64,000 bases of DNA from Clostridium drakei (GTDB taxonomy: Bacteria > Bacillota > Clostridia > Clostridiales > Clostridiaceae), in contig NZ_JIBU02000045.1 of NCBI RefSeq assembly GCF_000633595.2, positions 1-64,000 of the forward strand, given 5' to 3'. How positions within the stretch are numbered: position 1 is the stretch's first letter; every line of letters starts with the position of its first letter. Positions 1 to 8,826 of the stretch are shown here, piece after piece. Made by a program: the position numbers and the translations under genes. The notes beneath the pieces are model-generated. The model had not been told where the DNA came from. It saw only the letters and a program-made list of their open reading frames with translations, and searched no databases.

Positions 1-126
1 TGTAACTCCAGTTGGACCAGTCGGTCCTGAGACTCCAGTTGTACCAATTACACCAGTAGGTCCTGTAACTCCAGTTGGACCAGTCGGTCCTGAGACTCCA
101 GTTGTACCAATTACACCAGTCGGTCC
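1..126 (-). repeat. 63-bp tandem repeat within the collagen-like region
   Basis: Positions 1-63 and 64-126 are nearly identical, differing by one base near the end of the unit. Each 63-bp unit encodes 21 residues, exactly seven Gly-X-Y triplets, so copy-number change keeps the frame. The array continues beyond the window edge, and its full length is unknown. Confidence 0.9.
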
Positions 127-777
127 TGTAGCTCCTCCAGCTGGACCGGTTGGACCAATTGCACCAGTCGCACCAGTCGCTCCAGCTTGACCAGTTGGAC
201 CAATCGCACCAGTAGGCCCTGTAGCTCCTGCACATGAGCTATATTTTACGAGCAAATATGGTGGATTGAGATTATTCATACCTTCGTACCCAATGATTAT
301 ATCTGACTTACATTCATTTCCTATAAGTGTAACACCAAAATTTTCATTACACATATTGCTCCAGCTCTGGACTAAACCTGTTATATCAATAGGTATATAA
401 CTTCCCACATCGCAATCAATTACATTAAAGAAATAAGGGGTAATGCTAGTACTTGGTGCCGTATTCCAGGTAACAGTTGATTGGTTAAAGTCATCTTCAT
501 TTTCAAATATTGTTACTTTTTGGGGTGAAAACTCATTATCAGGTTTATCTTTTCTGTTAATAAAAAGGTAGAGAATAGCACTACATATTGTACTTGAGCA
601 AGATAAATCGATATGAAATTTTAGTAGCGTTCTATAAGCGTCTAGCTTACAGTGATTTTTAACAGTTACAAGATATTGTCCTGTAAACAATTGATTGCTG
701 GCCCCGAAGTTTGTATTTTGATAAAATTGTGAAATATAAACACTATCAGTTGGAAAAATTATAATAGATGTGGCCAT
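1..777 (-). CDS. DNRLRE-domain collagen-like surface protein, N-terminal part (cut by window edge)
   Basis: The reading frame starts with ATG at 777 (minus strand) after an AAAGGAAG ribosome binding site and runs off position 1, so 259 residues are visible and the C-terminus is missing. Residues 1 to about 180 look like a DNRLRE-type beta-sandwich: an opening [14 protein letters not shown], a '[12 protein letters not shown]' strand, '[10 protein letters not shown]' and '[10 protein letters not shown]', which are family hallmarks. From about residue 184 the chain becomes Gly-X-Y collagen-like repeats rich in GPT, GVT and GAT. There is no signal peptide. Collagen-like proteins of this kind are known from clostridial and bacillar spore surfaces, so an exosporium role is plausible but only inferred. 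One glycine doubling at about residues 214-215 breaks the triplet register. Confidence 0.85.
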   Translation of the reverse strand, partial: MATSIIIFPTDSVYISQFYQNTNFGASNQLFTGQYLVTVKNHCKLDAYRTLLKFHIDLSCSSTICSAILYLFINRKDKPDNEFSPQKVTIFENEDDFNQSTVTWNTAPSTSITPYFFNVIDCDVGSYIPIDITGLVQSWSNMCNENFGVTLIGNECKSDIIIGYEGMNNLNPPYLLVKYSSCAGATGPTGAIGPTGQAGATGATGAIGPTGPAGGATGPTGVIGTTGVSGPTGPTGVTGPTGVIGTTGVSGPTGPTGVT

Positions 778-813
778 AAAAGTACTTCCTTTCTTACATG
801 CTTCAATTTTTAT

Positions 814-842
814 AAAATATTAAACGATTCTCATGCTGTCAA
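814..842 (-). promoter_or_regulatory. Candidate sigma-A-type promoter of the collagen-like gene
   Basis: On the minus strand TTGACA (842-837) and TATTTT (819-814) are separated by 17 bp and lie about 40 bp upstream of the start codon at 777. A sporulation sigma factor cannot be excluded. Confidence 0.5.
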
Positions 843-1451
843 TTGCTAAAATAAATCAGGAAGTTTTTTCAACTTAAAACATGTGGTTTTTCTCAAATTT
901 AATGGATTATTATCAAATTATACTGGGATTAATATTTGGTATATCTCCTTGAGAATTGAGGATAACAAAGACAATTATATCAGTGTTAAAAGCTACTCAA
1001 TTATTAACACAAGGCATTGACATAACTGCTTTATATAATGGTTTTGGTTAATAGCAGATATAAGCAATATTATGTTTAATTTAAACCTAATATAATTTGA
1101 AATACTAATTCAAATAAAGTTCATTGCGATTCAAGTCATAGGAGTTTAAAATGAGAATTAGTACTAATACCAATATATTCTGTGAATATAAAATTGTTAC
1201 GCTGTTGAGCTATTAGATTCTGTGCTTTCTTTTGAGCGCATGTCTCAAATTTGAGTATTTTTGGTTTTTAAAAAAGTAAATTTACAATTTTGAATTACAT
1301 ATAGCATAATGAAATAAGTTATTATGTATAATTTATACAACTATTTTATACACAATAAACAAAACAGTTTCATATTAAAGAACAAATACTTATAGTCTTA
1401 AAGATTTCATTATACATTATTCACCTGAATCCTATTAGAAATTTGTTAATA
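843..1451. other. Gene-free AT-rich stretch
   Basis: No convincing coding region is seen between the divergent collagen-like gene and tsaD. There is a small palindrome CTCAAATTTGAG at 1246-1257 followed by a T-rich run, which could be a weak terminator. Nothing else can be supported. Confidence 0.5.
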
Positions 1452-1480
1452 TTGATTATAAATTCTCAATAAAGTATAAT
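1452..1480 (+). promoter_or_regulatory. Candidate tsaD promoter
   Basis: TTGATT (1452-1457) and TATAAT (1475-1480) are spaced by 17 bp, about 60 bp upstream of the tsaD start. Confidence 0.6.
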
Positions 1481-1541
1481 TATTGTTGATGTTTGTTAAG
1501 GTATTTAAAAGAAACTATGGGAAAATGAGTGAGGTGAGGTT

Positions 1542-2567
1542 ATGGATAAAGATATAAAAATACTTGCTATAGAAAGTAGTTGTGATGAAACTTCGGCAGC
1601 GGTAGTAGTTAATGGTAGAAAAGTTTTATCAAACATTATAGCATCTCAAATAGATATACATACTAAGTTTGGTGGAGTTGTGCCAGAAGTAGCTTCAAGA
1701 AAACATGTGGAGGCAATAGCTGTAGTAGTTCAGGAGGCGTTAGATGAGGCTGGTGTTACTTTACAGGATATAGATGCTGTAGGGGTTACTTATGGACCGG
1801 GATTAGTAGGAGCATTGCTAGTAGGGCTTCAGTATGCGAAAGGATTAGCATATGCTATAGGAAAACCATTGATAGGTGTAAATCATATTGAAGGACATAT
1901 AAGTGCTAATTTTATACAATATGAGGATTTAAAACCTCCATTTGTATGTTTAGTTGTATCAGGAGGACATACATTTATAGTGTATATGAAGGATTATGGA
2001 GAGTTTGAAGTTATGGGACAGACAAGAGATGATGCAGCAGGTGAAGCATATGATAAGGTTGCTAGAGCTATAGGACTTGGATATCCAGGAGGACCTAAAA
2101 TAGATAAAATATCAAAGGAGGGAAATCCAGAAGCTATAAAATTTCCAAGAGCGAGGTTTCAAGATGGTGAATCTTTAGACTTTTCATTTAGTGGGCTTAA
2201 GTCAGCAGTACTTAATTATTTAAATCAAATGGAAATGAAAAAACAAGAAATAAATAGAGCAGATGTAGCGGCGTCTTTTCAAAAGGCAGTGGTAAGTTTT
2301 TTGGTGGACAATACAATGAAAGCTTGTAAGTTGAAGGATGTAGATAAAATTGCGGTGGCAGGAGGAGTTGCAGCTAATACCTGCCTTAGAGATACTTTGA
2401 TAAAGGAAGGTAATAGTAAAAATATAAAAGTTCTATTTCCTGAATTTATATTGTGTACTGATAATGCAGCTATGATAGGAAGTGCTGCTTATTTTGAATA
2501 TATTAAAGGAAATGTAGCTCCGTTAAATTTAAATGCCATACCTAATTTAAAACTTGGCGAGAGATAG
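1542..2567 (+). CDS. tsaD: tRNA N6-threonylcarbamoyladenosine transferase TsaD
   Basis: This 341-residue protein matches the TsaD/Gcp/Kae1 family in length and motifs. It transfers the threonylcarbamoyl group from TC-AMP to A37 of ANN-decoding tRNAs, working with TsaB and TsaE in the cytoplasm. Visible motifs are ESSCDETS near the N-terminus, the metal-binding NHIEGH (His115 and His119), SGGHT, the [13 protein letters not shown] segment, FSFSGLK and the C-terminal [11 protein letters not shown], whose Asp completes the metal site. The ATG at 1542 follows a GAGGTGAGGT ribosome binding site. The gene stands alone, with its own promoter upstream and a terminator downstream; TsaB and TsaE are not encoded beside it here. 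Identification is firm. Confidence 0.97.
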   Translation: MDKDIKILAIESSCDETSAAVVVNGRKVLSNIIASQIDIHTKFGGVVPEVASRKHVEAIAVVVQEALDEAGVTLQDIDAVGVTYGPGLVGALLVGLQYAKGLAYAIGKPLIGVNHIEGHISANFIQYEDLKPPFVCLVVSGGHTFIVYMKDYGEFEVMGQTRDDAAGEAYDKVARAIGLGYPGGPKIDKISKEGNPEAIKFPRARFQDGESLDFSFSGLKSAVLNYLNQMEMKKQEINRADVAASFQKAVVSFLVDNTMKACKLKDVDKIAVAGGVAANTCLRDTLIKEGNSKNIKVLFPEFILCTDNAAMIGSAAYFEYIKGNVAPLNLNAIPNLKLGER

Positions 2568-2601
2568 TGTTAAATTATAAGAATAATGGATGAAAACAGG
2601 G

Positions 2602-2641
2602 AGATTTACTCAAGTTAACTAAACTTAAGTAAATCTTTTTT
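2602..2641 (+). terminator. Intrinsic terminator of tsaD
   Basis: A 15-bp inverted repeat (2602-2616 with 2622-2636, one G-T type mismatch) with a 5-nt loop is followed by a T run to 2641. Confidence 0.85.
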
Positions 2642-3079
2642 GTATACTTAAAAATGTAAGTTTAGTAATTGAACTGTATATTTATGCATTAAATAGCTGT
2701 AGTTAATACATATTTATTATTTTTTGTGTAGTTTTGGAATGTAATATACATTAAGTAGTGTATCAGTTATTAATATGCAATCGTTTAAATATTTATATAA
2801 TTTTTTTGTATTGAGTAGTATTAATCGCGAAAATAAAATATATAGACTATACTTTATTGGGTATATGTGATATACTATATATAAAACAAAGTATATATTG
2901 TATGGTTATATAATAAATTACAATGTTTTTATATAAATAAAAAGTTGTAATAATTATTTTTATAAAAAAATGGTAAAATAATTTGAAATTTGAATGCCAA
3001 AATAAGTACTTTATTCATATATAGTTTCATACTAAAAGTTTTTACTAGAAAATGCAAGTAATTTTTTTTTACAATGCAA
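2642..3079. other. Gene-free AT-rich stretch upstream of pyc
   Basis: Extremely AT-rich DNA without a credible open frame or recognisable RNA motif. It probably serves only as spacer and upstream promoter region for pyruvate carboxylase. Confidence 0.5.
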
Positions 3080-3108
3080 TTGAAATAATTTTAATACTTA
3101 TATATAAT
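3080..3108 (+). promoter_or_regulatory. Candidate pyc promoter
   Basis: TTGAAA (3080-3085) and TATAAT (3103-3108) are separated by 17 bp, giving a leader of about 75 nt. A perfect Rex-like half site TTGTTAA sits at the presumed transcription start (3117-3123), but the second half is poor. Confidence 0.65.
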
Positions 3109-3191
3109 AATATTATGTTGTTAAAATTTATAAGAAATTATTAATAAATATTCAAGTAATTACGATTTTTATTAAAAAGGGGCTGAATGAT

Positions 3192-6100
3192 TTGGTTAAG
3201 AAATTTAAAAGAGTTCTTGTAGCAAATAGAGGTGAAATTGCAATAAGAATCTTTAGGGCATGTCAAGAACTAGGTATAAGAACAGTAGCAATATATTCTG
3301 ATGAAGATAAGCGCTCTCTATTTAGAACAAAAGCAGATGAAGCGTACTTAATCGGAAAAAATAAGGGGCCTGTAGAAGCATACTTAAATATTGATGAAAT
3401 AATAAACCTTGCACTTAAAAAGGGTGTTGACGCTATACATCCTGGATATGGTTTCTTATCTGAAAATGCTGAATTTGCAAGAAAATGTGAAGAAGCTGGA
3501 ATAGAGTTTATAGGACCAACAGCAGAAATGATGGAAAGTCTTGGAGATAAGATCAAATCCAAAATAGCAGCTAAAAACGCGGGAGTAGCAACTATTCCTG
3601 GAGTTCAAAAACCTATTGAATCTGAAGAAGATGCTGTAGAATTTGCAAGAGCATGTGGATATCCAGTTATGTTAAAAGCAGCTGCTGGTGGCGGCGGAAG
3701 AGGTATGAGAATAGTACTGGATGAAAAAGATCTTATAGAATCTTATAAGAGTTGTAAAAATGAAGCTAAAAAAGCTTTTGGTATAGATGACATATTTATT
3801 GAAAAGTATGTTCAAAATCCAAAACATATAGAAGTACAAGTAATTGGAGACAAACATGGTAATATAGTGCATTTGTATGAAAGAGATTGTTCTATACAAA
3901 GAAGACATCAAAAAGTTATAGAATTTACTCCGGCAATAGCACTTTCAGAAGAAAAAAGAAATATTATATGTCAAGATGCATTGAAAATTGCAAAGTCTGT
4001 AGGATATAGAAGTGCAGGAACATTAGAATTCTTAGTAGATAAAAATGGAAATCATTATTTTATAGAAATGAACCCTAGAATACAAGTTGAACATACTGTA
4101 ACTGAAATGGTTACAGGAATAGATATTGTACAAAGTCAAATTTTAATAGCAGAGGGTTATGAATTAGGAAGCAAGGAAGTGGGAATAGCTTCTCAAGATG
4201 ATATAAAACCAAGAGGTTGTGCTATTCAATGCAGAATAACCACTGAAGATCCTTCTAATAATTTTGCACCAGATACAGGAAAAATTGATGTATACAGAAC
4301 AGGTTCTGGTTTTGGAATAAGACTTGATGGTGGTAATGGATTCACTGGTGCTGTTATAAGTCCTTATTATGATAGTCTTTTAGTTAAAACTACATCATGG
4401 TCAAGAACTTTTAATGATGCAATAAGAAAATCAATACGTGCAGTAAAAGAAACTACTATTTCAGGAGTGAAAACAAATGTAGATTTCTTAATAAATGTTC
4501 TTAATCATGAACAATTTGCAGAAGGAAAATGTGATACTAATTTTATAGCTAATCATCCAGAATTATTTGATATATCATCAAGTCCAGATGAGGAATTAAG
4601 AATATTAAAATTTATTGGAGATAAGGTTGTTAATGAAACTCATGGTCAGAAAACAGAGTTTGATGTTCCTGTAGTTCCAAAAGTTAAAATAGAAGAGCCT
4701 TTAGTAGGTACAAAGCAAATATTAGATGAAAAAGGTCCAGAAGGATTAGTTGATTGGATTAAAAATCAAAATAAGTTACTTTTAACAGATACTACAATGA
4801 GAGATGCTCATCAATCACTTATGGCTACAAGAATGAGAACAAAAGATATGGTGAAGATAGCAAAAGCCGAATCTGTAATTGGAAAAGATTTATTCTCAAT
4901 GGAAATGTGGGGAGGAGCTACATTTGATGTCGCTTACAGATTTTTAAAAGAATCACCATGGGATAGATTGGTGCAATTAAGAAAAAAAGTACCTAATGTA
5001 TTATTCCAAATGCTTATTAGAGGTGCTAATGCAGTAGGCTATAAAAATTATCCAGACAATGTTATAAGAGAATTTATAAAAGAATCAGCACAATCAGGTA
5101 TTGATGTATTTAGAATATTTGATTCTCTTAACTGGCTAAAAGGAATGGAAGTAGCTATAGATGAAACATTAAAGCAAGGAAAAGTTGCAGAAGCTTGTAT
5201 GTGTTATACAGGAGATATTTTAGATTCAGATAGAGATAAATATACTTTACAATATTATATTAACTTGGCAAAGGAAATAGAGAAAACAGGAGCTCATATT
5301 CTTGGAATAAAGGATATGTCAGCACTTTTAAAACCATATGCAGCACTTAAGCTTATAAGAGCATTAAAAAATGAGATATCCATACCTATACATCTTCATA
5401 CTCATGATACTACAGGTAATGGTGTAGCAACAGTTCTTATGGCAGCACATGCTGGAATTGATATTGTAGATACTGCGCTTAACAGTATGTCAGGACTTAC
5501 AAGTCAACCAGCGTTAAACTCAGTAGTAGCAGCACTTAAGAATACTGAAAGAGATACAGGTATAGATTTGGATGGTCTACAAAAGTTGTCAGATTACTGG
5601 GCTGCAGTAAGACCTGTATATCAGCAATTTGAATCAGGCTTAAAAACTGGAACAGCAGAAATATACAAATATGAAATACCAGGAGGTCAATATTCTAATT
5701 TAAAACCACAAGTGGAAAGCTTTGGACTTGGTCATAGATTTGATGAAGTAAAAGAAATGTACAGAAAAGTAAACCACATGGTAGGAGATATAGTAAAGGT
5801 TACTCCATCATCTAAGATGGTTGGTGATTTAGCTATATTTATGGTTAGAAATGATATAACACCTGAAACTATATTGGATAAGGCAAAAAATATGACTTTC
5901 CCTGACTCTTCAGTAGCATTTTTCAAAGGTATGATGGGTCAGCCTATGGGAGGATTCCCTGAAGAGCTACAAAAAGTAGTATTAAAGGGAGAAGAACCTA
6001 TAGTATGTAGACCAGGAGAAATGTTGCCTCCAGAAGATTTTGGAAAAATAAAAGTTAATTTAAAAGAAAAGTTCAAAATGGAACCAACAGACAAAGATGC

Positions 6101-6629
6101 ACTAAGTTATGCAATGTATCCTGATGTATTTGAAGGCTATTTAAAATATGTAAAGGAATATGGCGATTTAAGCCGTATGGGAAGTGACATATTTTTCCAT
6201 GGATTAAGAGAAGGTGAGACTTGTGAAGTGGAAATAGCTGAAGGAAAAGTGCTAATTGTTCAACTTCTTGAAATAGGAAAAATTGATTCACGTGGAAACA
6301 GAATAGTGGTATTTGAGATAAACGGAAATAGAAGAGAAGTAAAAATCAAAGATAAGGTTAGCAGCAGCAGAATTGAAAGTGCTGGTGAATCAATAGCTAT
6401 GGCAGATCCTGATAATGAAAAAGAAATAGGAGCAAGTATTCCAGGAAATATAGTAAAAGTACTTGTAAAAGAAGGAGATGCAGTAAAAGAAGGTGGAAGT
6501 TTAGTTGTAATTGAAGCTATGAAAATGGAAACTAATATTGTAGCTACAACTTCAGGAACAGTTGAAAGTATATTTGTTAGCCAAGGCAAACAGGTTGAAT
6601 CAGGACAATTGTTAATTAAGCTTAAATAG
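3192..6629 (+). CDS. pyc: Pyruvate carboxylase
   Basis: The 1145-residue protein is a full-length single-chain pyruvate carboxylase, which makes oxaloacetate from pyruvate, bicarbonate and ATP. The biotin carboxylase domain covers about residues 1-450, starting KRVLVANRGEIAIRIFRAC, with the glycine-rich AAAGGGGRGMR ATP loop and the EMNPRIQVEHTVTE active-site segment. The carboxyltransferase domain follows at about 530-800 (TTMRDAHQSLMATRMRT; metal ligands in HLHTHDTTGN). The C-terminal biotinyl domain carries EAMKMET with biotinyl-Lys1111. Translation starts with TTG at 3192 behind AAAAAGGGGCTG; no better ATG is close. Its role here is anaplerosis. It is monocistronic, with its own promoter and a terminator. 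Confidence 0.97.
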   Translation: MVKKFKRVLVANRGEIAIRIFRACQELGIRTVAIYSDEDKRSLFRTKADEAYLIGKNKGPVEAYLNIDEIINLALKKGVDAIHPGYGFLSENAEFARKCEEAGIEFIGPTAEMMESLGDKIKSKIAAKNAGVATIPGVQKPIESEEDAVEFARACGYPVMLKAAAGGGGRGMRIVLDEKDLIESYKSCKNEAKKAFGIDDIFIEKYVQNPKHIEVQVIGDKHGNIVHLYERDCSIQRRHQKVIEFTPAIALSEEKRNIICQDALKIAKSVGYRSAGTLEFLVDKNGNHYFIEMNPRIQVEHTVTEMVTGIDIVQSQILIAEGYELGSKEVGIASQDDIKPRGCAIQCRITTEDPSNNFAPDTGKIDVYRTGSGFGIRLDGGNGFTGAVISPYYDSLLVKTTSWSRTFNDAIRKSIRAVKETTISGVKTNVDFLINVLNHEQFAEGKCDTNFIANHPELFDISSSPDEELRILKFIGDKVVNETHGQKTEFDVPVVPKVKIEEPLVGTKQILDEKGPEGLVDWIKNQNKLLLTDTTMRDAHQSLMATRMRTKDMVKIAKAESVIGKDLFSMEMWGGATFDVAYRFLKESPWDRLVQLRKKVPNVLFQMLIRGANAVGYKNYPDNVIREFIKESAQSGIDVFRIFDSLNWLKGMEVAIDETLKQGKVAEACMCYTGDILDSDRDKYTLQYYINLAKEIEKTGAHILGIKDMSALLKPYAALKLIRALKNEISIPIHLHTHDTTGNGVATVLMAAHAGIDIVDTALNSMSGLTSQPALNSVVAALKNTERDTGIDLDGLQKLSDYWAAVRPVYQQFESGLKTGTAEIYKYEIPGGQYSNLKPQVESFGLGHRFDEVKEMYRKVNHMVGDIVKVTPSSKMVGDLAIFMVRNDITPETILDKAKNMTFPDSSVAFFKGMMGQPMGGFPEELQKVVLKGEEPIVCRPGEMLPPEDFGKIKVNLKEKFKMEPTDKDALSYAMYPDVFEGYLKYVKEYGDLSRMGSDIFFHGLREGETCEVEIAEGKVLIVQLLEIGKIDSRGNRIVVFEINGNRREVKIKDKVSSSRIESAGESIAMADPDNEKEIGASIPGNIVKVLVKEGDAVKEGGSLVVIEAMKMETNIVATTSGTVESIFVSQGKQVESGQLLIKLK

Positions 6630-6632
6630 TGT

Positions 6633-6669
6633 AAAAATAACTCTGCCTTAGAATGGTAGAGTTATTTTT
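6633..6669 (+). terminator. Intrinsic terminator of pyc
   Basis: A 15-bp stem (6633-6647 with 6655-6669, one G-T pair) ends in a T-rich 3' arm. It lies just before the next ribosome binding site. Confidence 0.8.
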
Positions 6670-6691
6670 ATATGAAGGAGATGAAAATATA

Positions 6692-7801
6692 ATGGACTTA
6701 AAAAAACTAATAGAAGAGAATATGAATGAAATAATAGATATAAGAAAAAAGCTTAATGAAAATGCAGAATTGTCCTTTGAAGAATATAAAACTAGTAACA
6801 TAGTAAAGAATTTTTTGGAGAAGCTAGATATAAACACTAAAGTTTTATTTAATACAGGAATAGTGGGAAATTTAAATGAAGGTGAAGAAGCTATTGCTAT
6901 AAGGGCTGATATGGATGCTCTACCTGTAAATGGGGTATCGCATGCGTGTGGTCATGATTATCATATGGCTGTAGTTTTAGGATGCGCTCTAATTTTGAAG
7001 AAGTTAGGGTATAACAAATGTGTTAAATTTATATTTCAACCTGGTGAAGAAGGCACAGGAGGAGCAGCTCCAATGATTAAAGAAGGCGTACTTGAACATC
7101 CAAAGGTTAAATACATAATAGGACTTCATGTGTGGCCTAATTTAGAAGTTGGAAAAATAGAGGTTATATCAGGACCTTCTATGGCTTCAGTGGACGACTT
7201 TTTCATAACCTTTCATGGAAAAGGAGGTCATGCTGCTATGCCTCATTTATGTAATAATCCAATATATCCAGCATTAGATCTTATACAAACTGTAAATAAT
7301 AAGGTACGCTTAAAAAATAATCCATTAGATCCATTTGTAATTACATTTGCTTCAATGAATGCAGGTGATGCACCTAATGTAATTGCTGATAATGCTGAAA
7401 TATCGGGTACAGTAAGAACCTTTAACAAAAAAATTAGAGAAAGTGTTAAGAGGGATATAGAGGATTTGTCTAAGCTTTGTGGAGAAAAATATAATTGTGA
7501 TGTATCTATAAAATATCAAGATGGATATCCGCCATTGATAAATGATAAAGACTTTACAGATAAGTTCATAGAAAGTGCCAAGGATACTTTAGGAAAAGAT
7601 AATATACTTCCACTTGAGAAAAGTTTTGCAGCAGAAGATTTTTCGTACTTTGCAGAAAAAGTTCCTTCTATACACTTTAGGTTAGGTATATGTAATGAAA
7701 AACAAGGAAGTAAAGCATTACATTCTAGTAATTTTGATGCGGATGATAGAGCTTTATATTATGGAGTATATTCAATAGTGAAATTTATACTATCATTATA
7801 A
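6692..7801 (+). CDS. M20-family amidohydrolase / aminoacylase-like metallopeptidase
   Basis: This 369-residue protein belongs to the M20D amidohydrolase group (hippurate hydrolase, N-acetyl-diaminopimelate deacetylase, IAA-amino acid hydrolase). These enzymes cleave an N-acyl or peptide bond using metal-bound water. Metal-site motifs seen are IRADMDALPV, SHACGHDYHMA, QPGEEGTGGA and, near the C-terminus, HSSNFDAD. The dimerisation domain lies around residues 165-280, in the GGHAAMPH region. I chose ATG 6692 because it has an AAGGAG site; the frame is open further upstream, but that segment overlaps the pyc terminator hairpin. The exact substrate cannot be told; an amino-acid conjugate is likely. 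The next gene is separated by a terminator. Confidence 0.88.
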   Translation: MDLKKLIEENMNEIIDIRKKLNENAELSFEEYKTSNIVKNFLEKLDINTKVLFNTGIVGNLNEGEEAIAIRADMDALPVNGVSHACGHDYHMAVVLGCALILKKLGYNKCVKFIFQPGEEGTGGAAPMIKEGVLEHPKVKYIIGLHVWPNLEVGKIEVISGPSMASVDDFFITFHGKGGHAAMPHLCNNPIYPALDLIQTVNNKVRLKNNPLDPFVITFASMNAGDAPNVIADNAEISGTVRTFNKKIRESVKRDIEDLSKLCGEKYNCDVSIKYQDGYPPLINDKDFTDKFIESAKDTLGKDNILPLEKSFAAEDFSYFAEKVPSIHFRLGICNEKQGSKALHSSNFDADDRALYYGVYSIVKFILSL

Positions 7802-7824
7802 AAATATTAGCCACGTTTTATTAG

Positions 7825-7856
7825 AAAAGCTGATTGCTTAATGTAATCAGCTTTTT
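7825..7856 (+). terminator. Intrinsic terminator after the amidohydrolase gene
   Basis: An 11-bp perfect stem AAAAGCTGATT / AATCAGCTTTT with a 9-nt loop, followed by T residues. Confidence 0.85.
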
Positions 7857-7949
7857 AGATATAATGTGAAATGCACATAAATTATATGATATAATAAATT
7901 ACATTAAATAGTATAAATTTTGATTGTGAAATTAAGGATGTGAAATGCC

Positions 7950-8804
7950 ATGAAAAACCTAGGTTTAGTTCTTGAAGGTGGTGGAATGAGAGGAGTTTAT
8001 ACCTCTGGCATATTAGATTTTTTTATGGATAAAAATCTATATTTTCCATATGTTATAGGGGTTTCAATGGGAGCTTGTAATGCAGCCTCATATATTTCTA
8101 AACAAAAGGGAAGAAATAAAATAATAAACATAAACTATGTTAATGATAAAAGATATTTAAGCTATAGAAGATTGTTACTAGAAAAGGAATTATTTGGGAT
8201 GGATTTTATATTTAAGGAAATCCCCAATAATTTAGAAATCTTCGATTTTGATACTTTTTATAACGCTAAAGAAAAATTTGTTATAGGTGCTACAGATTGT
8301 AATTCAGGTAAACCTGTGTATTTTGAAAAAAATCAGTGTAAAGATCAGGTACTAAAAGTAATAAGAGCATCTAGCAGCTTACCTTTGCTAAATTCTATAG
8401 TTAATTATGAGGATTTGCAATTACTAGATGGTGGCATATCAGATCCAATACCAATAAAGAAGTCTATGCAGGATGGTAATTCAAAAAATGTAATAATTTT
8501 AACTAGAAACAAAGGATATGAAAAAAAACCTTTTAAATTTAAACGCTTATTAAAAATTGCATATCCTAAACACATAGGATTAATAAAAGCTCTGCTAAAT
8601 CGTTATAAAATATATAATGAAACGATAAAATATATAGAGGAGCTTGAAAAAGAAGGCAAAGTTTTTGTAATTAGACCAACTGAAAAGTTAGAGGTAAGAA
8701 GAGTAGAAAGAGATAAGAATAAATTGAATTATTTATATGAGCAAGGATATGAGGAAGGAAAAAGGAGCTATGATAAATTAAAAAAATGGATTGAAATAGA
8801 GTAA
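7950..8804 (+). CDS. Patatin-like phospholipase (RssA/YjjU type)
   Basis: This 284-residue protein shows the patatin catalytic layout: the oxyanion loop EGGGMRG at residues 9-15, the nucleophile elbow GVSMG with Ser39, and the catalytic Asp in LLDGGISDPIP at about residue 165. The family hydrolyses acyl esters of lipids with a Ser-Asp dyad. Its size and the C-terminal basic region match the bacterial YjjU/RssA-like group, whose substrates are mostly unknown. There is no signal peptide, so it is probably cytoplasmic or membrane-associated. The start ATG at 7950 follows AAGGATG. It lies 22 bp ahead of the M16C peptidase gene, and the two are probably co-transcribed. Confidence 0.88.
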   Translation: MKNLGLVLEGGGMRGVYTSGILDFFMDKNLYFPYVIGVSMGACNAASYISKQKGRNKIININYVNDKRYLSYRRLLLEKELFGMDFIFKEIPNNLEIFDFDTFYNAKEKFVIGATDCNSGKPVYFEKNQCKDQVLKVIRASSSLPLLNSIVNYEDLQLLDGGISDPIPIKKSMQDGNSKNVIILTRNKGYEKKPFKFKRLLKIAYPKHIGLIKALLNRYKIYNETIKYIEELEKEGKVFVIRPTEKLEVRRVERDKNKLNYLYEQGYEEGKRSYDKLKKWIEIE

Positions 8805-8826
8805 ACTCGAAAGGAGAACAGAAAAT

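Noticed and set aside
1016-1035. TTGACA...TATAAT as a promoter near 1016
   Set aside because: The two boxes are only 11 bp apart, too close for sigma-A.
974-1051. Short open stretch reading TIISVLKATQLLTQGID and ending in two stop codons
   Set aside because: No start codon or ribosome binding site in the right place, and the sequence is AT-rich; chance or an old remnant cannot be told apart.
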